A stretch of DNA of 64,000 nucleotides. Source: Methylophilus sp. 13 (lineage in GTDB: Bacteria; Pseudomonadota; Gammaproteobacteria; Burkholderiales; Methylophilaceae). Position numbers and translations under genes: made by a program. Within the stretch, counting starts at the first letter, position 1; each line of letters opens with the position of its first letter. Positions 32,124 to 42,152 of this stretch are shown here, piece after piece. Under the pieces are notes generated by a model. It saw nothing but the letters and a program-made list of their open reading frames with translations, was not told the origin of the DNA and searched no databases. The stretch is taken from contig NZ_JADKYR010000007.1 of assembly GCF_015354335.1 (NCBI RefSeq), forward strand, positions 31,836 to 95,835, read 5' to 3'.

Positions 32124-32549
32124 ATGGCAAATACAGTGCATGTCGATGTGGTGAGTGCCGAAGAGTCTATCTTCTCCGGTGAAGCCGAATTTGTCGTGGC
32201 CCCCGCAGGTGCAGGTGAAGTGGGTATTTACCCAAATCACGCACCAATGATTACCACGATCAAGCCCGGTGCATTGCGTATCAAGCAATCTGCAGAACAG
32301 GAAGAAACCCTGATCTTTATTTCTGGTGGCATGCTGGAAGTGCAACCAGGCATGATTACCGTACTGGCGGATACAGCCATTCGCGGGCAGGATCTGGACG
32401 AAGCCAAGGCTATTGCAGCTAAGGAAGCGGCCGAAGAAGCATTGAAAAACCGTTCTTCGGAGATTGACTATGCCGCAGCGCAAGCTGAGTTGGCAGAGGC
32501 TGTTGCACAAATCCAGGCAATTCAGAAATTGCGTAAATCAGTCCACTAG
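32124..32549 (+). CDS. atpC: F1 ATP synthase subunit epsilon
   Basis: 141 residues. An N-terminal beta sandwich with [19 protein letters not shown] is followed by a two-helix C-terminal domain that can inhibit F1 rotation. It is the last gene of the operon, and a terminator follows at 32599-32624. Confidence 0.97.
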   Translation: MANTVHVDVVSAEESIFSGEAEFVVAPAGAGEVGIYPNHAPMITTIKPGALRIKQSAEQEETLIFISGGMLEVQPGMITVLADTAIRGQDLDEAKAIAAKEAAEEALKNRSSEIDYAAAQAELAEAVAQIQAIQKLRKSVH

Positions 32550-32598
32550 TTGTTGCATTAGCGTTTAACATTAAATTTAATGCAGACAATGACAAATG

Positions 32599-32624
32599 AG
32601 GCGGCTTTCAAGCCGCCTTTTTTG
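32599..32624 (+). terminator. Intrinsic terminator of the atp operon
   Basis: AGGCGGCT, loop TTCA, AGCCGCCT and a run of Ts directly after atpC. It lies about 20 nt before the glmU start, so glmU has either its own promoter or read-through. Confidence 0.88.
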
Positions 32625-32645
32625 TTTCTGAGATAAAATAATCGC

Positions 32646-34016
32646 ATGACTGATTTGAATATTGTAATTCTGGCGGCAGGCAAAGGCACCCGTATGCGCT
32701 CAGACCTGCCTAAGGTACTGCACGCCATTGGCGGCACACCGATACTGCATCATGTGATCAACGCCGCACGCAAACTCAATCCTCAAAAAATCATTGTGGT
32801 CTATGGTTTTGGTGGGGAACAGGTCCAGCAACAAACCCCGGGCGAGGATTTGGTGTGGGTTTTACAAGCCGAGCAACTGGGGACCGGACATGCCGTGCAG
32901 CAAGCCCTCCCCCATCTGCCTGCACAAGGAAAGACACTGATTCTGCTGGGTGATGTGCCGCTGGTCGATGTTGAAGCCTGTCGCGACATGCTGTCACAGG
33001 CAGATGCACATCTGGTTGTACAAACGTTTATCAAGGATGATCCGACCGGTTATGGCCGTATCGTGCGCAATGCACAAAATCAGGTTGTGGCCATTGTTGA
33101 GCATAAGGATGCCAGTGAAGCACAACGAGCCCTTCAGGAAGTGAATACCGGCATTATGGCCATGCCTAATGCAGCGCTGAAGCATTGGCTGGCTCAACTG
33201 CAAAACAACAATGCGCAGCAAGAGTATTATCTGACAGATATCATTGCAATGTCTGTGAACGAAGGACGGGCGGTACTACCACATGTGGTCGCCGATGCCT
33301 GGTCTGTTACCGGCATCAATTCCAAGCTGGATTTACAACAGATGGAGCGTGAATATCAACACAGACAGGCGCTCAACTTGATGACGCAAGGCGTCACCCT
33401 CATGGATGCACAGCGAATTGATATTCGAGGTCACCTGAACTGCGGCTGTGATGTGCGTATTGATGTGAACTGTGTCTTTGAAGGGGAAGTCACCTTGGAA
33501 GATGGTGTTGATGTCGGTCCAAATTGTGTGATCAAAAATGCTGTGATTGCACGCAATACCACATTAGCTGCATTTACCCATATAGAAGAGGCCAGGGTCG
33601 GACAGGATAGTAAAGTTGGCCCATTTGCGCGTTTGCGGCCAGGCACGCACCTGGCTGCCGAGACCCATGTGGGTAACTTCGTCGAACTTAAAAATGCCAG
33701 CGTCGGCCTGGGTAGCAAGGTCAATCACTTGAGTTATGTGGGGGACGCCACAGTCGGGGCAAACGTCAATATTGGTGCGGGAACGATTACTTGCAATTAT
33801 GATGGGGCCAATAAACATCAGACTGTGATAGAAGATGATGTGTTTGTGGGTTCTGACAGTCAATTGGTCGCTCCTGTGACCATAGGCAAAGGGGCGACGA
33901 TTGCCGCAGGCTCCACCATCACTAAAGATGTGCCGGCAGAGACATTAACGCTCTGTCGTGCACGTGAGCAACGTTCAATTCAAGGATGGAAACGTCCACA
34001 AAAGGTGAAAAAATAA
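32646..34016 (+). CDS. glmU: Bifunctional UDP-N-acetylglucosamine pyrophosphorylase/glucosamine-1-phosphate N-acetyltransferase
   Basis: 456 residues. The N-terminal uridylyltransferase domain has [19 protein letters not shown] left-handed beta helix (from about 250) carries the acetyltransferase site, with the conserved [13 protein letters not shown]. It makes UDP-GlcNAc for peptidoglycan and lipopolysaccharide. It lies 4 nt before glmS, which supplies glucosamine-6-phosphate for the same pathway. Confidence 0.98.
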   Translation: MTDLNIVILAAGKGTRMRSDLPKVLHAIGGTPILHHVINAARKLNPQKIIVVYGFGGEQVQQQTPGEDLVWVLQAEQLGTGHAVQQALPHLPAQGKTLILLGDVPLVDVEACRDMLSQADAHLVVQTFIKDDPTGYGRIVRNAQNQVVAIVEHKDASEAQRALQEVNTGIMAMPNAALKHWLAQLQNNNAQQEYYLTDIIAMSVNEGRAVLPHVVADAWSVTGINSKLDLQQMEREYQHRQALNLMTQGVTLMDAQRIDIRGHLNCGCDVRIDVNCVFEGEVTLEDGVDVGPNCVIKNAVIARNTTLAAFTHIEEARVGQDSKVGPFARLRPGTHLAAETHVGNFVELKNASVGLGSKVNHLSYVGDATVGANVNIGAGTITCNYDGANKHQTVIEDDVFVGSDSQLVAPVTIGKGATIAAGSTITKDVPAETLTLCRAREQRSIQGWKRPQKVKK

Positions 34017-34020
34017 ACAT

Positions 34021-35856
34021 ATGTGTGGCATTGTCGGTGCAGTTTCAAACCGTAATATTGTTCCCTTGTTGATTGAAGGCCTTAGCCGGCTGGAATATCG
34101 CGGCTATGACTCAGCGGGGATTGCTGTACTCAACCAGTCCATCGTACGTGTGCGTGCGGTCGGCCGCGTCTCTGAATTAGAGCGCAAAGCTCAGGGCTTA
34201 ACCAGCCAGATCGGCATAGGCCACACGCGTTGGGCAACGCACGGTGGCGTCACCGAACAAAATGCACACCCGCATGTTTCGCCTACGCAAGACCAGGCTG
34301 AAATCGCCGTGGTACATAACGGCATTATCGAAAACCACGATGAACAGCGTGACCGTTTACAAGCCTTGGGTTATCACTTTACTTCACAAACTGATACCGA
34401 AGTGATTGCCCATCTGGTGCATTATTATTACCAGCAGAGCAAAGACCTGCTGGTGGCTGTCAGACAAGCGATCAGTGAGCTGACCGGGGCGTATGCGATC
34501 AGTGTGATCGCCCTGGCCCAGCCACAAACCATGATTGTTGCCCGCTTGGGCTGCCCACTGTTGATTGGCTATGGAGAAGGCGAAAATTTCGTTGCTTCCG
34601 ATGTGTCTGCGGTGCTGTCAGCCACGCGTAAAGTGGTTTATCTGGAAGATGGCGATGTCGCCACCTTGCAAACCGATCGCGTGACGATTATCGATAAGCA
34701 AGGTGAAACCGTGCAGCGCACAGTGCACATGAGTGATGTCTCTCTGGCCTCATTGGAATTGGGCCCATATAGCCATTTCATGCAAAAAGAGATTCATGAG
34801 CAACCACGCGCGATTAGCGATACCATTGAGGCGCTTATTGATGATGGCGCTTTCAGGTGTGAATTGTTTGGTGCGACAGCAGCTGACATTTTCAAACAGA
34901 TTGATAGCGTATTGATTTTAGCGGCGGGGACCAGCTATTACGCGGGCATGACCGCCAAATACTGGCTGGAAAGCATTGCAAAAATTCCAACCTCAGTCGA
35001 AATCGCCAGCGAATACCGGTATCGTGATTCGGTGCCTAATCCCAAGCAGCTGATCGTCACCATTTCGCAATCAGGAGAAACGTTGGATACGATGGAAGCG
35101 CTCAAACATGCCCAAAAACTGGGGCATCCTTTCAGTCTTGCCATCTGCAACGTGCAAGAAAGCGCCATCCCACGGGCATCATCCCTGATTTACTACACAC
35201 GTGCTGGTGCAGAAATCGGTGTGGCCAGTACCAAGGCGTTTACCACGCAATTGATTGCATTGTTTGTCCTGTCCGTTACCTTGAGCAAAGTGCGCGGTCT
35301 CTTGACCGATGCGCAAGAGCAACAATACCTGGCCGAGCTGCGCCAACTGACCGGCAGCGTGCAAATTGCGCTGAATCTGGAGCCGCAGATTCGCGAATGG
35401 GCACATCGCTTTGGCGATAAGGAACATGCCTTGTTCCTCGGCCGTGGCATCCACTTCCCGATTGCGATGGAAGGCGCGCTCAAGCTTAAAGAGATTTCCT
35501 ATATCCATGCCGAAGCCTATCCTGCCGGTGAGTTAAAACATGGCCCCTTGGCGCTGGTTGATAGCAATATGCCCGTAGTGGTGATTGCCCCCAACGATGC
35601 CTTGCTTGAAAAGGTCAAGTCCAACATGCAGGAAGTCCGGGCACGCGGTGGCGAGTTGTTTGTGTTTGCGGATGCAGACAGTCACTTTCATGCGTCTGAA
35701 GGCGTACAGGTCATCCGCACGCCGCGCCATGTCGGCGCGCTCTCCCCGGTATTGCATGTGATTCCGGTGCAGCTGCTGGCTTATCACGCCGCCTTGTTTA
35801 AAGGCACCGATGTAGACAAACCACGTAACCTGGCCAAGAGTGTGACCGTCGAATAG
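34021..35856 (+). CDS. glmS: Glutamine-fructose-6-phosphate aminotransferase (isomerizing)
   Basis: 611 residues. The N-terminal nucleophile is Cys2 (MCGIVGAV) of the glutaminase domain. Two SIS domains follow, with [11 protein letters not shown] in the first, and the conserved C-terminus ends AKSVTVE. It makes glucosamine-6-phosphate, the first step to UDP-GlcNAc. It follows glmU by 4 nt and ends at a terminator. No glmS ribozyme could fit in the 4-nt gap. Confidence 0.98.
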   Translation: MCGIVGAVSNRNIVPLLIEGLSRLEYRGYDSAGIAVLNQSIVRVRAVGRVSELERKAQGLTSQIGIGHTRWATHGGVTEQNAHPHVSPTQDQAEIAVVHNGIIENHDEQRDRLQALGYHFTSQTDTEVIAHLVHYYYQQSKDLLVAVRQAISELTGAYAISVIALAQPQTMIVARLGCPLLIGYGEGENFVASDVSAVLSATRKVVYLEDGDVATLQTDRVTIIDKQGETVQRTVHMSDVSLASLELGPYSHFMQKEIHEQPRAISDTIEALIDDGAFRCELFGATAADIFKQIDSVLILAAGTSYYAGMTAKYWLESIAKIPTSVEIASEYRYRDSVPNPKQLIVTISQSGETLDTMEALKHAQKLGHPFSLAICNVQESAIPRASSLIYYTRAGAEIGVASTKAFTTQLIALFVLSVTLSKVRGLLTDAQEQQYLAELRQLTGSVQIALNLEPQIREWAHRFGDKEHALFLGRGIHFPIAMEGALKLKEISYIHAEAYPAGELKHGPLALVDSNMPVVVIAPNDALLEKVKSNMQEVRARGGELFVFADADSHFHASEGVQVIRTPRHVGALSPVLHVIPVQLLAYHAALFKGTDVDKPRNLAKSVTVE

Positions 35857-35869
35857 TCATAAACCCCAG

Positions 35870-35898
35870 AAAAGCCCCGACATTCGGGGCTTTTTTTT
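35870..35898 (+). terminator. Intrinsic terminator after glmS
   Basis: AAAGCCCCGA, loop CAT or shorter, TCGGGGCTTT with eight Ts. Confidence 0.9.
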
Positions 35899-35958
35899 CA
35901 ATACAAAATGGCGATGACTGCCATAAACTGGTAATCGGTGCTAATCAGGAATGCAGTC

Positions 35959-37179
35959 ATGACCACGTCACAACACAGTATTATCGGTCGCCAGCCGGTT
36001 GTTAATGATCAACAACAAATCATAGGCTACGAGTTTTTCTTCCGTAATGAGACGGATGGCAGCAACACGCCCTTTGAGGAAGATATTCAAACCTGCGCGC
36101 GTATCCTGAATACCACTATGGACGAAATGCATGAGAGCTGGTTACTCGGCCAGCAGCTGGCATTCATCAACGTCGATCATGTCATGCTCAATAGCGTGTT
36201 TCTCGAATTGATGCCGGCAGAAAAAACCGTGCTCGAAGTGGTGCATCACCTTCAGGTCACCCCAGAAATCCTGGCGCGTTGCCAGGAGTTGAAACAACTC
36301 AAATTCCGTATCGCATTGGATAATCCGCAACACTATCCGCATTTGGAAGCCTTGTTGCCTTATGCCGACTTTATCAAGATCGATATGCGCAATGTGGGCA
36401 TTGCACAAGCTAAACAATGGTTAAAAAAATACCAGCACGATCAATGTTCCCTCATTGCAGAAAAGGTGGAGGAAAATAACCAGTTTCAGGACCTGCTGGA
36501 TGCGGGTTACCACCAGTTCCAAGGCTATTTTTATGCCAAGCCAGAAAATATCAGCAGCAAGGTCATTAATCCAAGCTTTGATGGCGTGTTGCATTTGTTG
36601 AACCTGGTCAGCCAGGAGGCAGAAAACAAAGACATCGAAAATGGGTTTAAACGTGATACCACGCTGAGTTATAAACTGCTGCGCTATATCAACTCTGTGG
36701 GCTTTGGCTTGTCATGCGAAGTGCAATCCATCGGTCATGCTTTGACCATCTTGGGTCGCAACCAGCTTTATCGCTGGCTGACTTTACTTATGGTCACGGC
36801 GGGAAACAACAGCAGCTCCCCTGCCCTGATGAAAACCTCAATTACACGTGGCCGCTTGACCGAGTTATTGGGCGAACCGTTTTTTGAAAAGCGCGACCGT
36901 GACAATCTGTTTGTGGTGGGCGTATTTTCGCTGCTGGATGTGATGCTTAAAGTGCCGATGGAAAATATCCTCGAAAAACTACAATTACCTGAGACGATCG
37001 TCGATGCACTGGTTGAGCGCCAGGGTATTTTTGGCCCTTTCCTCAAGCTCACCGAAGCTTGCGAAGATGCCAACAATGAAGAAATTTTAGAGATGGCTGC
37101 CATGCTGCAACTCAAGCCGGAAAAAGTAAATCAGTGCCATATGGAGGCCCTGGCCTGGACCGAGGCTCTGGGAATATAA
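35959..37179 (+). CDS. EAL-like/HDOD two-domain signalling protein (YuxH type)
   Basis: 406 residues from the ATG at 35959 (an AGGA ribosome site upstream; the longer frame opens at a GTG at 35938). The N-terminal half resembles an EAL phosphodiesterase domain, but the EAL signature itself is replaced by YEFFFR. The key acidic residues are not conserved as in active enzymes, although a DFIKID strand remains. The C-terminal half is an HDOD domain (about 200-395, with YKLLRYINSVGFGL). Such proteins are thought to relay signals, often in motility or c-di-GMP networks, without hydrolysing c-di-GMP. It is a single gene between two terminators. Confidence 0.78.
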   Translation: MTTSQHSIIGRQPVVNDQQQIIGYEFFFRNETDGSNTPFEEDIQTCARILNTTMDEMHESWLLGQQLAFINVDHVMLNSVFLELMPAEKTVLEVVHHLQVTPEILARCQELKQLKFRIALDNPQHYPHLEALLPYADFIKIDMRNVGIAQAKQWLKKYQHDQCSLIAEKVEENNQFQDLLDAGYHQFQGYFYAKPENISSKVINPSFDGVLHLLNLVSQEAENKDIENGFKRDTTLSYKLLRYINSVGFGLSCEVQSIGHALTILGRNQLYRWLTLLMVTAGNNSSSPALMKTSITRGRLTELLGEPFFEKRDRDNLFVVGVFSLLDVMLKVPMENILEKLQLPETIVDALVERQGIFGPFLKLTEACEDANNEEILEMAAMLQLKPEKVNQCHMEALAWTEALGI

Positions 37180-37195
37180 ATCAATACCTGACCCT

Positions 37196-37223
37196 CTTGA
37201 AAAGATAAAGCGCATACCCATTT
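37196..37223 (+). promoter_or_regulatory. Sigma-32 (RpoH) heat-shock promoter of the small heat-shock gene
   Basis: CTTGAAA (37196-37202), a 14-bp spacer, and CCCATTT (37217-37223) match the RpoH consensus (CTTGAAA, N13-17, CCCCATNT) almost exactly. The promoter lies 72 bp before hsp20. Confidence 0.85.
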
Positions 37224-37294
37224 ACACGATACAGATGCTTGCAGTTTGAGGTCTGTGAATCATGTTAATCGCTTATTTTTGAAAGGATCAACGT

Positions 37295-37759
37295 ATGCGT
37301 AGTTATGACTTAACCCCCTTCTACAGAACCGCAATTGGCTTTGACCGTTTGGCTAAAATGCTCAACGAAAGCCAGCGCAGTGAAAACGAAATCAGCTATC
37401 CACCTTACAACATCGAACTGGTAGACGAAAACGCCTACAAAATCGTGATGGCAGTGGCTGGCTTCCAGCAAGATGAGCTGGAGATTGAAACTGAACACCA
37501 GGCTTTGCGCGTGACTGGCCGCAAAGCCAAAAAAGAACAGGAAACCACCTATTTGCACCGTGGTATTGCCACGCGGGACTTTGAGCACAAATTCCAGTTG
37601 GCCGATCATGTGAAAGTCACCGGGGCACAGCTCGAAAATGGCTTGTTAACGATTGCTTTGGTGCGTGAGATTCCTGAGGCACTCAAGCCACGCAAAATTG
37701 AAATTGGCACCGCAGTCCCAAATGCAAGCGCTACCTTGATCGAGCAAAAAGCAGCTTAA
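37295..37759 (+). CDS. Small heat-shock protein, Hsp20/IbpA family
   Basis: 154 residues. The alpha-crystallin domain spans about 30-125, with the IbpA-like segments YPPYNIELVDENAYKIVMAV (written 20 residues at most) and the ENGLLTIALVREIPE beta strand. The N-terminus MRSYDLTPFYRTAIGFDR is the IbpA/IbpB type. It is an ATP-independent holdase that binds unfolding proteins. A good GAAAGGA ribosome site and a sigma-32 promoter show heat-shock control. Confidence 0.93.
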   Translation: MRSYDLTPFYRTAIGFDRLAKMLNESQRSENEISYPPYNIELVDENAYKIVMAVAGFQQDELEIETEHQALRVTGRKAKKEQETTYLHRGIATRDFEHKFQLADHVKVTGAQLENGLLTIALVREIPEALKPRKIEIGTAVPNASATLIEQKAA

Positions 37760-37770
37760 GCTGAGGGTAT

Positions 37771-37797
37771 AAAAAAGGGCCAGTTGGCCCTTTTTTT
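37771..37797 (+). terminator. Intrinsic terminator after hsp20
   Basis: AAAAGGGCCA, GT, TGGCCCTTTT with seven Ts. Confidence 0.9.
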
Positions 37798-37985
37798 CAT
37801 ATTTAGCTGCAGAATAGAAATCTGTTTAGTTGCTGAGCAAAGGCATCCAGTCAACCGCCTTGCATGCGCATGTCACTGTCCGCCAGCCACGCTCATCCGC
37901 GGTTATCTAACGCTAAAGAATTCCTTGTTTATCCTCGCTCTGCGTTAAAATAGCCGCTTCCAACCATACTCTGGATGTAATACAA

Positions 37986-39650
37986 ATGGCGCAATATGTG
38001 ATGTCCATGCTCCGCGTGAGCAAAATCGTGCCGCCCAAACGGCAAATCATCAAAAATATTTCCCTTTCATTTTTCCCGGGCGCAAAAATTGGCTTGCTGG
38101 GCTTAAACGGCTCAGGCAAGTCGACCGTGCTGCGCATCATGGCGGGCGCGGATAAAGAGTTTGAAGGCGAAGTGCAATGGCAGCCGAATATTTCGATTGG
38201 CTATCTGCCACAAGAGCCACAGCTGGATGCTGATAAAACCGTGCGTCAGGAGGTCGAAGCCGGCTTGGGCGCTATCATGGAAGCCAAGCAAAAGCTGGAA
38301 GAAATTTATGCCGCCTATGCTGAACCTGATGCCGATTTTGACAAACTGGCCGAAGAGCAGGCCAAGTACGAAAATATCCTGGCCGCCAGCGGAAGTGATG
38401 TCGAGCAGCAATTAGAGATTGCCGCCGATGCACTGCGCTTGCCACCCTGGGACGCAAAAATCGGCCCGTTGTCAGGCGGTGAAAAACGCCGCGTGGCCTT
38501 GTGCAAATTGTTACTGTCAAAACCTGACATGCTGTTGCTGGACGAGCCGACCAACCATTTGGATGCGGAATCCGTCGAGTGGCTGGAACAGTTTCTGGTG
38601 CGCTTCCCCGGCACCGTGGTGGCTGTCACCCACGACCGCTACTTCTTGGATAATGCTGCTGAATGGATTCTGGAACTGGACCGCGGTGAGGGTATTCCAT
38701 GGAAAGGCAACTACTCCAGCTGGCTGGAACAAAAAGAAGACCGCTTAGCGCTGGAGCAAAAACAGGAAGACGCCCACCGCAAAGCCATGAAGCAAGAGCT
38801 GGAATGGGTGCGCCAAGGGGCAAAAGCGCGTCAGAGCAAGAGCAAGGCGCGCTTGGCACGTTATGAAGAAATGTCCAGCGTCGAATACCAGCGCCGCAAC
38901 GAGACGCAGGAAATCTTTATCCCGCCCGGTGACCGTCTTGGCAACCAGGTGATTGAGTTTAGCAACGTCTCCAAAGGCTTTGGGGATCGCTTGTTGATTG
39001 ATAACCTCTCATTCACCATTCCGCCTGGCGCGATTGTTGGCGTGATCGGCCCCAACGGTGCCGGTAAGTCCACGCTGTTCCGCATGCTGCAAGGCAAGGA
39101 GCAGCCTGATAGTGGTGAAATCATCACCGGCCCAACGGTTAAACTGGCTGCAGTCGACCAGACCCGTGATGGCCTGGACAACGATAAAACCGTATTCGAA
39201 GCGATTTCTGGCGGGCTGGATGTGCTCAGCGTTGGTAAATTTGAAATGCCTAGCCGGGCTTATATTGGCCGCTTCAACTTCAAAGGTGGCGACCAGCAAA
39301 AAATCGTTGGTCAACTCTCGGGTGGTGAACGTGGTCGCTTGCATTTGGCCAAGACCCTGATTTCCGGGGCTAATGTCTTGCTGCTGGATGAACCCTCGAA
39401 TGACCTTGATGTGGAAACCCTGCGAGCGCTCGAAGATGCCTTGCTTGAGTTTTCAGGTTGCGTACTGGTCACCTCGCACGACCGCTGGTTCCTGGACCGA
39501 ATTGCCACACACATTCTGGCCGCCGAAGGCGACTCGCAATGGACGTTTTTCAACGGCAACTATCAGGAATACGAAGCTGACAAGAAAAAACGCCTGGGTG
39601 AAGAAGGTGCCAAACCCAAACGTATCCGCTATAAACCGATTACGCGATAA
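37986..39650 (+). CDS. ettA: Energy-dependent translational throttle protein EttA (ABC-F)
   Basis: 554 residues, two ABC ATPase domains in one chain without membrane segments. Walker A motifs are GLNGSGKST at 39-47 and GPNGAGKST at 355-363, and each half has an LSGGE signature. The linker between the halves is the ribosome-contacting P-site tRNA interaction motif of ABC-F proteins. It binds the ribosomal E site and couples translation to ATP/ADP levels. Single gene, followed by its own terminator. Confidence 0.96.
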   Translation: MAQYVMSMLRVSKIVPPKRQIIKNISLSFFPGAKIGLLGLNGSGKSTVLRIMAGADKEFEGEVQWQPNISIGYLPQEPQLDADKTVRQEVEAGLGAIMEAKQKLEEIYAAYAEPDADFDKLAEEQAKYENILAASGSDVEQQLEIAADALRLPPWDAKIGPLSGGEKRRVALCKLLLSKPDMLLLDEPTNHLDAESVEWLEQFLVRFPGTVVAVTHDRYFLDNAAEWILELDRGEGIPWKGNYSSWLEQKEDRLALEQKQEDAHRKAMKQELEWVRQGAKARQSKSKARLARYEEMSSVEYQRRNETQEIFIPPGDRLGNQVIEFSNVSKGFGDRLLIDNLSFTIPPGAIVGVIGPNGAGKSTLFRMLQGKEQPDSGEIITGPTVKLAAVDQTRDGLDNDKTVFEAISGGLDVLSVGKFEMPSRAYIGRFNFKGGDQQKIVGQLSGGERGRLHLAKTLISGANVLLLDEPSNDLDVETLRALEDALLEFSGCVLVTSHDRWFLDRIATHILAAEGDSQWTFFNGNYQEYEADKKKRLGEEGAKPKRIRYKPITR

Positions 39651-39654
39651 AAGA

Positions 39655-39682
39655 CAGCCCACCCGCAAGGTGGGCTTTTTTA
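39655..39682 (+). terminator. Intrinsic terminator after ettA
   Basis: GCCCACC, loop CGCAA, GGTGGGC, TTTTTT. Confidence 0.9.
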
Positions 39683-39742
39683 TGGTGATCGTGTTACTGT
39701 GGAGCGCACTTCAGAGCAACTTGTTCACAGGATCCTATTCAC

Positions 39743-40507
39743 ATGCAAGCAACCAATTTCAAACTGCAGGATTATTTCAACCGCATAGGCTATGTGGGAC
39801 AGCCTGACACCAATATCGAGACCTTGCGTGCACTCATGCGCTGTCAGCTATTCAGTGTGCCGTTTGAAAATCTGGATGTACAGGCTGGCAAGGTGGTTTC
39901 CATGGTGCCAGAGGAGATAGTCGAGAAAGTTATTTATCGGCAACGCGGGGGATATTGCTACGAAGTGAATGGGGTCTTTGCCATGGCATTACAGGCGCTG
40001 GGCTTTCGCTTTCAACTGGTCGCGGCGCGACCAATGTTTTATCCGGTGCGCAGACCCAAAACGCATATGGCAATTGTGGTACATCTCGAGCAACAAGCCT
40101 GGTTATGTGATTTGGGTTTTGGCAGCTATGGTATCCGCGCACCACTGGCCTTAAATAGGCTGGATACGGAAACCATGCAGGACCATGATTGCTTTATGTT
40201 GCGTACCCAGGGCGAGCGCGAGTTTTTAGTACAGGCACGCGTCGATGAGGGCTGGCAAAACCAATTTGCGTTTGACCTGCATCCCTGGGAGTGGATTGAT
40301 TTTTATCCGGCAAATTTTATGAACTCCACTCACCCTGAGGCGATTTTTGTGCAGAGATTGCTGGTTGTATTACATCAGCCGGCAGGCAGGATGATTTTAT
40401 TCGGCGACACCTTGAAAACCATCACCGATGGCGTGGTGACAAAAAGGATCATACCGAAGAGTGAGCGTAGCGATACGCTTAAAACCCTCTTTGGGTTGTC
40501 GACGTAA
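39743..40507 (+). CDS. Arylamine N-acetyltransferase
   Basis: 254 residues. The NAT catalytic triad is present: Cys72 in RGGYCYE, His108 in KTHMAIVV and Asp123 in CDLGFG. The enzyme family transfers acetyl from acetyl-CoA to arylamines, hydrazines or related acyl acceptors. The physiological substrate here is unknown. It stands alone behind the ettA terminator. Confidence 0.88.
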   Translation: MQATNFKLQDYFNRIGYVGQPDTNIETLRALMRCQLFSVPFENLDVQAGKVVSMVPEEIVEKVIYRQRGGYCYEVNGVFAMALQALGFRFQLVAARPMFYPVRRPKTHMAIVVHLEQQAWLCDLGFGSYGIRAPLALNRLDTETMQDHDCFMLRTQGEREFLVQARVDEGWQNQFAFDLHPWEWIDFYPANFMNSTHPEAIFVQRLLVVLHQPAGRMILFGDTLKTITDGVVTKRIIPKSERSDTLKTLFGLST

Positions 40508-40561
40508 AAACCTTTGCTCCATGCATCCTGACCTGGCAGGACGTCGCAGAGGCTGGTTTGA

Positions 40562-40783
40562 CTAGCGTGGAGAGGATTGCTCTTTGTTCACCAGTTTGCG
40601 TATCAGCCGGTTGGCATTAATGGCTGCCAGCGTGGCACCGAATTCGTAATCGTCAAAGCGTGACGCTTCAATATAAGGCAAGGCAACCAGCTTGCCGTTA
40701 ATCAGGCAGATGCGGCATTGGTCTTGCCAGACCTCGTGTGCTTGTGGCTGTAGAGGGCGTTGGCGGGGTTGGGTGTTGTCCAT
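40562..40783 (-). CDS. Small hypothetical protein with CRIC motif, 73 residues
   Basis: I do not recognise it. It is a short soluble protein with a Gln/Pro-rich start, a CRIC cysteine pair (23 and 26) followed by a beta-like stretch NGKLVALPYIEA, and a basic C-terminus. One CxxC could bind metal in a dimer or be redox active. It lies convergent to the NAT gene and upstream of the SDR on the same strand direction. Confidence 0.45.
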   Translation of the reverse strand: MDNTQPRQRPLQPQAHEVWQDQCRICLINGKLVALPYIEASRFDDYEFGATLAAINANRLIRKLVNKEQSSPR

Positions 40784-40880
40784 ACTTCTCTTAAAACAAG
40801 GTGGGTTTGTTTGATTATCTCCAACTGAAATATCTACTCAATAGCCTGTTCGGGCTAATCAACCTTGATGGCGGCTAAAT

Positions 40881-41696
40881 TTAATCGGGTAGCCTGGCTT
40901 TATGCGGCGCTTTTTTCATGATCCAGTCCCACAGGCCGGGCGGGATCAGGCGGAGCAGGCGTGCGACGATACCCATTTGCCAGGGGATGACACTAAAGCG
41001 GCGTTGTTGGGCAATCACGCGCATGGCTTTGCGGGCGAAGACATCGGCATCCATCAGAAAGGGCATCGGGTAGGTGTTGATGTCGGTCATGGGCGTGCGG
41101 ATGTAGCCGGGGGCGATGGTGGTGACGGTAATAGCATATTGCTGCATTTCGACGCGCAGGCTTTCGAGGTAGGTAATGGCCGCTGCTTTACTCGCGCTGT
41201 AAGCGCCGGCGCCAGGCAAGCCGCGAATCCCGGCCACACTGGCGATGCCAACTAGTTGCGCCATCTTGCCCTGCTCCGTTGCCTGTTTCATGGCCTCGAT
41301 AAACGGTTGAAAGGTGTGCACCAGCCCCATGACGTTGGTATCAAACACGGCTTGAAAGGCGGGGATGTCGTCCTGGTATTCGGTGAGGGTGCCACGGCTG
41401 ACGCCGGCATTGCCGATGACGATATGCGGGGTGCCATATTGCTGGATGGCGGCTTGCGCCATGGCTTGCATCTGGTCTGCCTGCCTTACATCGACGCTGT
41501 AAGTTGTACAGGCAACCTGATATTGGCTGCTCAGCTGACTGGCAAGCGCTTGCAGGGCGCCCGTATTGCGACCGCACAGACTTAGTTGCAATTGTTGCCG
41601 ATAATGTTGGGCATAGGCCGTGGCCATGGCGGCGCCTAGGCCACTGGAGGCACCGGTAATCACAATATGCAGGCAGTCAGAATTGGTTTTCGCCAT
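40881..41696 (-). CDS. Short-chain dehydrogenase/reductase
   Basis: 271 residues from the ATG at 41696; other in-frame starts lie at 41705 (ATG) and 41717 (TTG), and none has a clear ribosome site. Cofactor motif TGASSGLG, then GNAGVS (NNAG-type), catalytic YSASK, and a C-terminus with WMGI/LLRLIPPGLWDWIMKK-type segments usual in DltE/YdfG-like membrane-associated SDRs. Substrate unknown. It is divergent from the DUF6394-like gene. Confidence 0.8.
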   Translation of the reverse strand: MAKTNSDCLHIVITGASSGLGAAMATAYAQHYRQQLQLSLCGRNTGALQALASQLSSQYQVACTTYSVDVRQADQMQAMAQAAIQQYGTPHIVIGNAGVSRGTLTEYQDDIPAFQAVFDTNVMGLVHTFQPFIEAMKQATEQGKMAQLVGIASVAGIRGLPGAGAYSASKAAAITYLESLRVEMQQYAITVTTIAPGYIRTPMTDINTYPMPFLMDADVFARKAMRVIAQQRRFSVIPWQMGIVARLLRLIPPGLWDWIMKKAPHKARLPD

Positions 41697-41764
41697 AAAA
41701 TACATTGCAGTAAACAAATTTTAATCGGGTAGAATGCCATAAAACACTGGTCGGGGAAACGTAG

Positions 41765-42139
41765 ATGAATTTGGAAAAAGTGATTTTTGGCTTTTTTATT
41801 ATTCTAGCCATGACGCTTAACTTTGGATTTTTTGTTGGTGATATTGATAACCCGCAACATCACTTGCATTACGAGTTGTATGTCGCCATTGTGGTGAATT
41901 TGATCGCCACCGTACTTAAATTTGGTGACCGGACGCAGATTGGTGCGATCCACCTCGCTACCAGCCTGGTCGCCGATTTACAGTTGATTGGCGCAGCAAT
42001 TATCTGGACCGTTGCTGGTAGCAACGGCGCGGATACTGAGGTGATTGTCGGGGTGGTTTCTTTGTCTGGTGGTGCATTTCTCGCCAATATCACGTCGGTC
42101 ATTTTGCTGATTTATGAAACCGTGACCCTGCGTCGCTAA
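41765..42139 (+). CDS. Small membrane protein next to K+ channel (DUF6394-like)
   Basis: 124 residues with three or four predicted membrane helices (about 5-25, 35-55, 65-85, 95-120) and a loop GDIDNPQHHLHYELY. It lies 13 nt before the K+ channel gene on the same strand, so they are very likely cotranscribed. The match to the DUF6394 family is from memory of its linkage with such channels. An accessory role for the channel is inference. Confidence 0.65.
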   Translation: MNLEKVIFGFFIILAMTLNFGFFVGDIDNPQHHLHYELYVAIVVNLIATVLKFGDRTQIGAIHLATSLVADLQLIGAAIIWTVAGSNGADTEVIVGVVSLSGGAFLANITSVILLIYETVTLRR

Positions 42140-42152
42140 GCACGTAGTCAGC

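Noticed and set aside
34010..34021. glmS ribozyme
   Set aside because: glmU and glmS are separated by 4 nt, leaving no room; the ribozyme is also not expected in betaproteobacteria.
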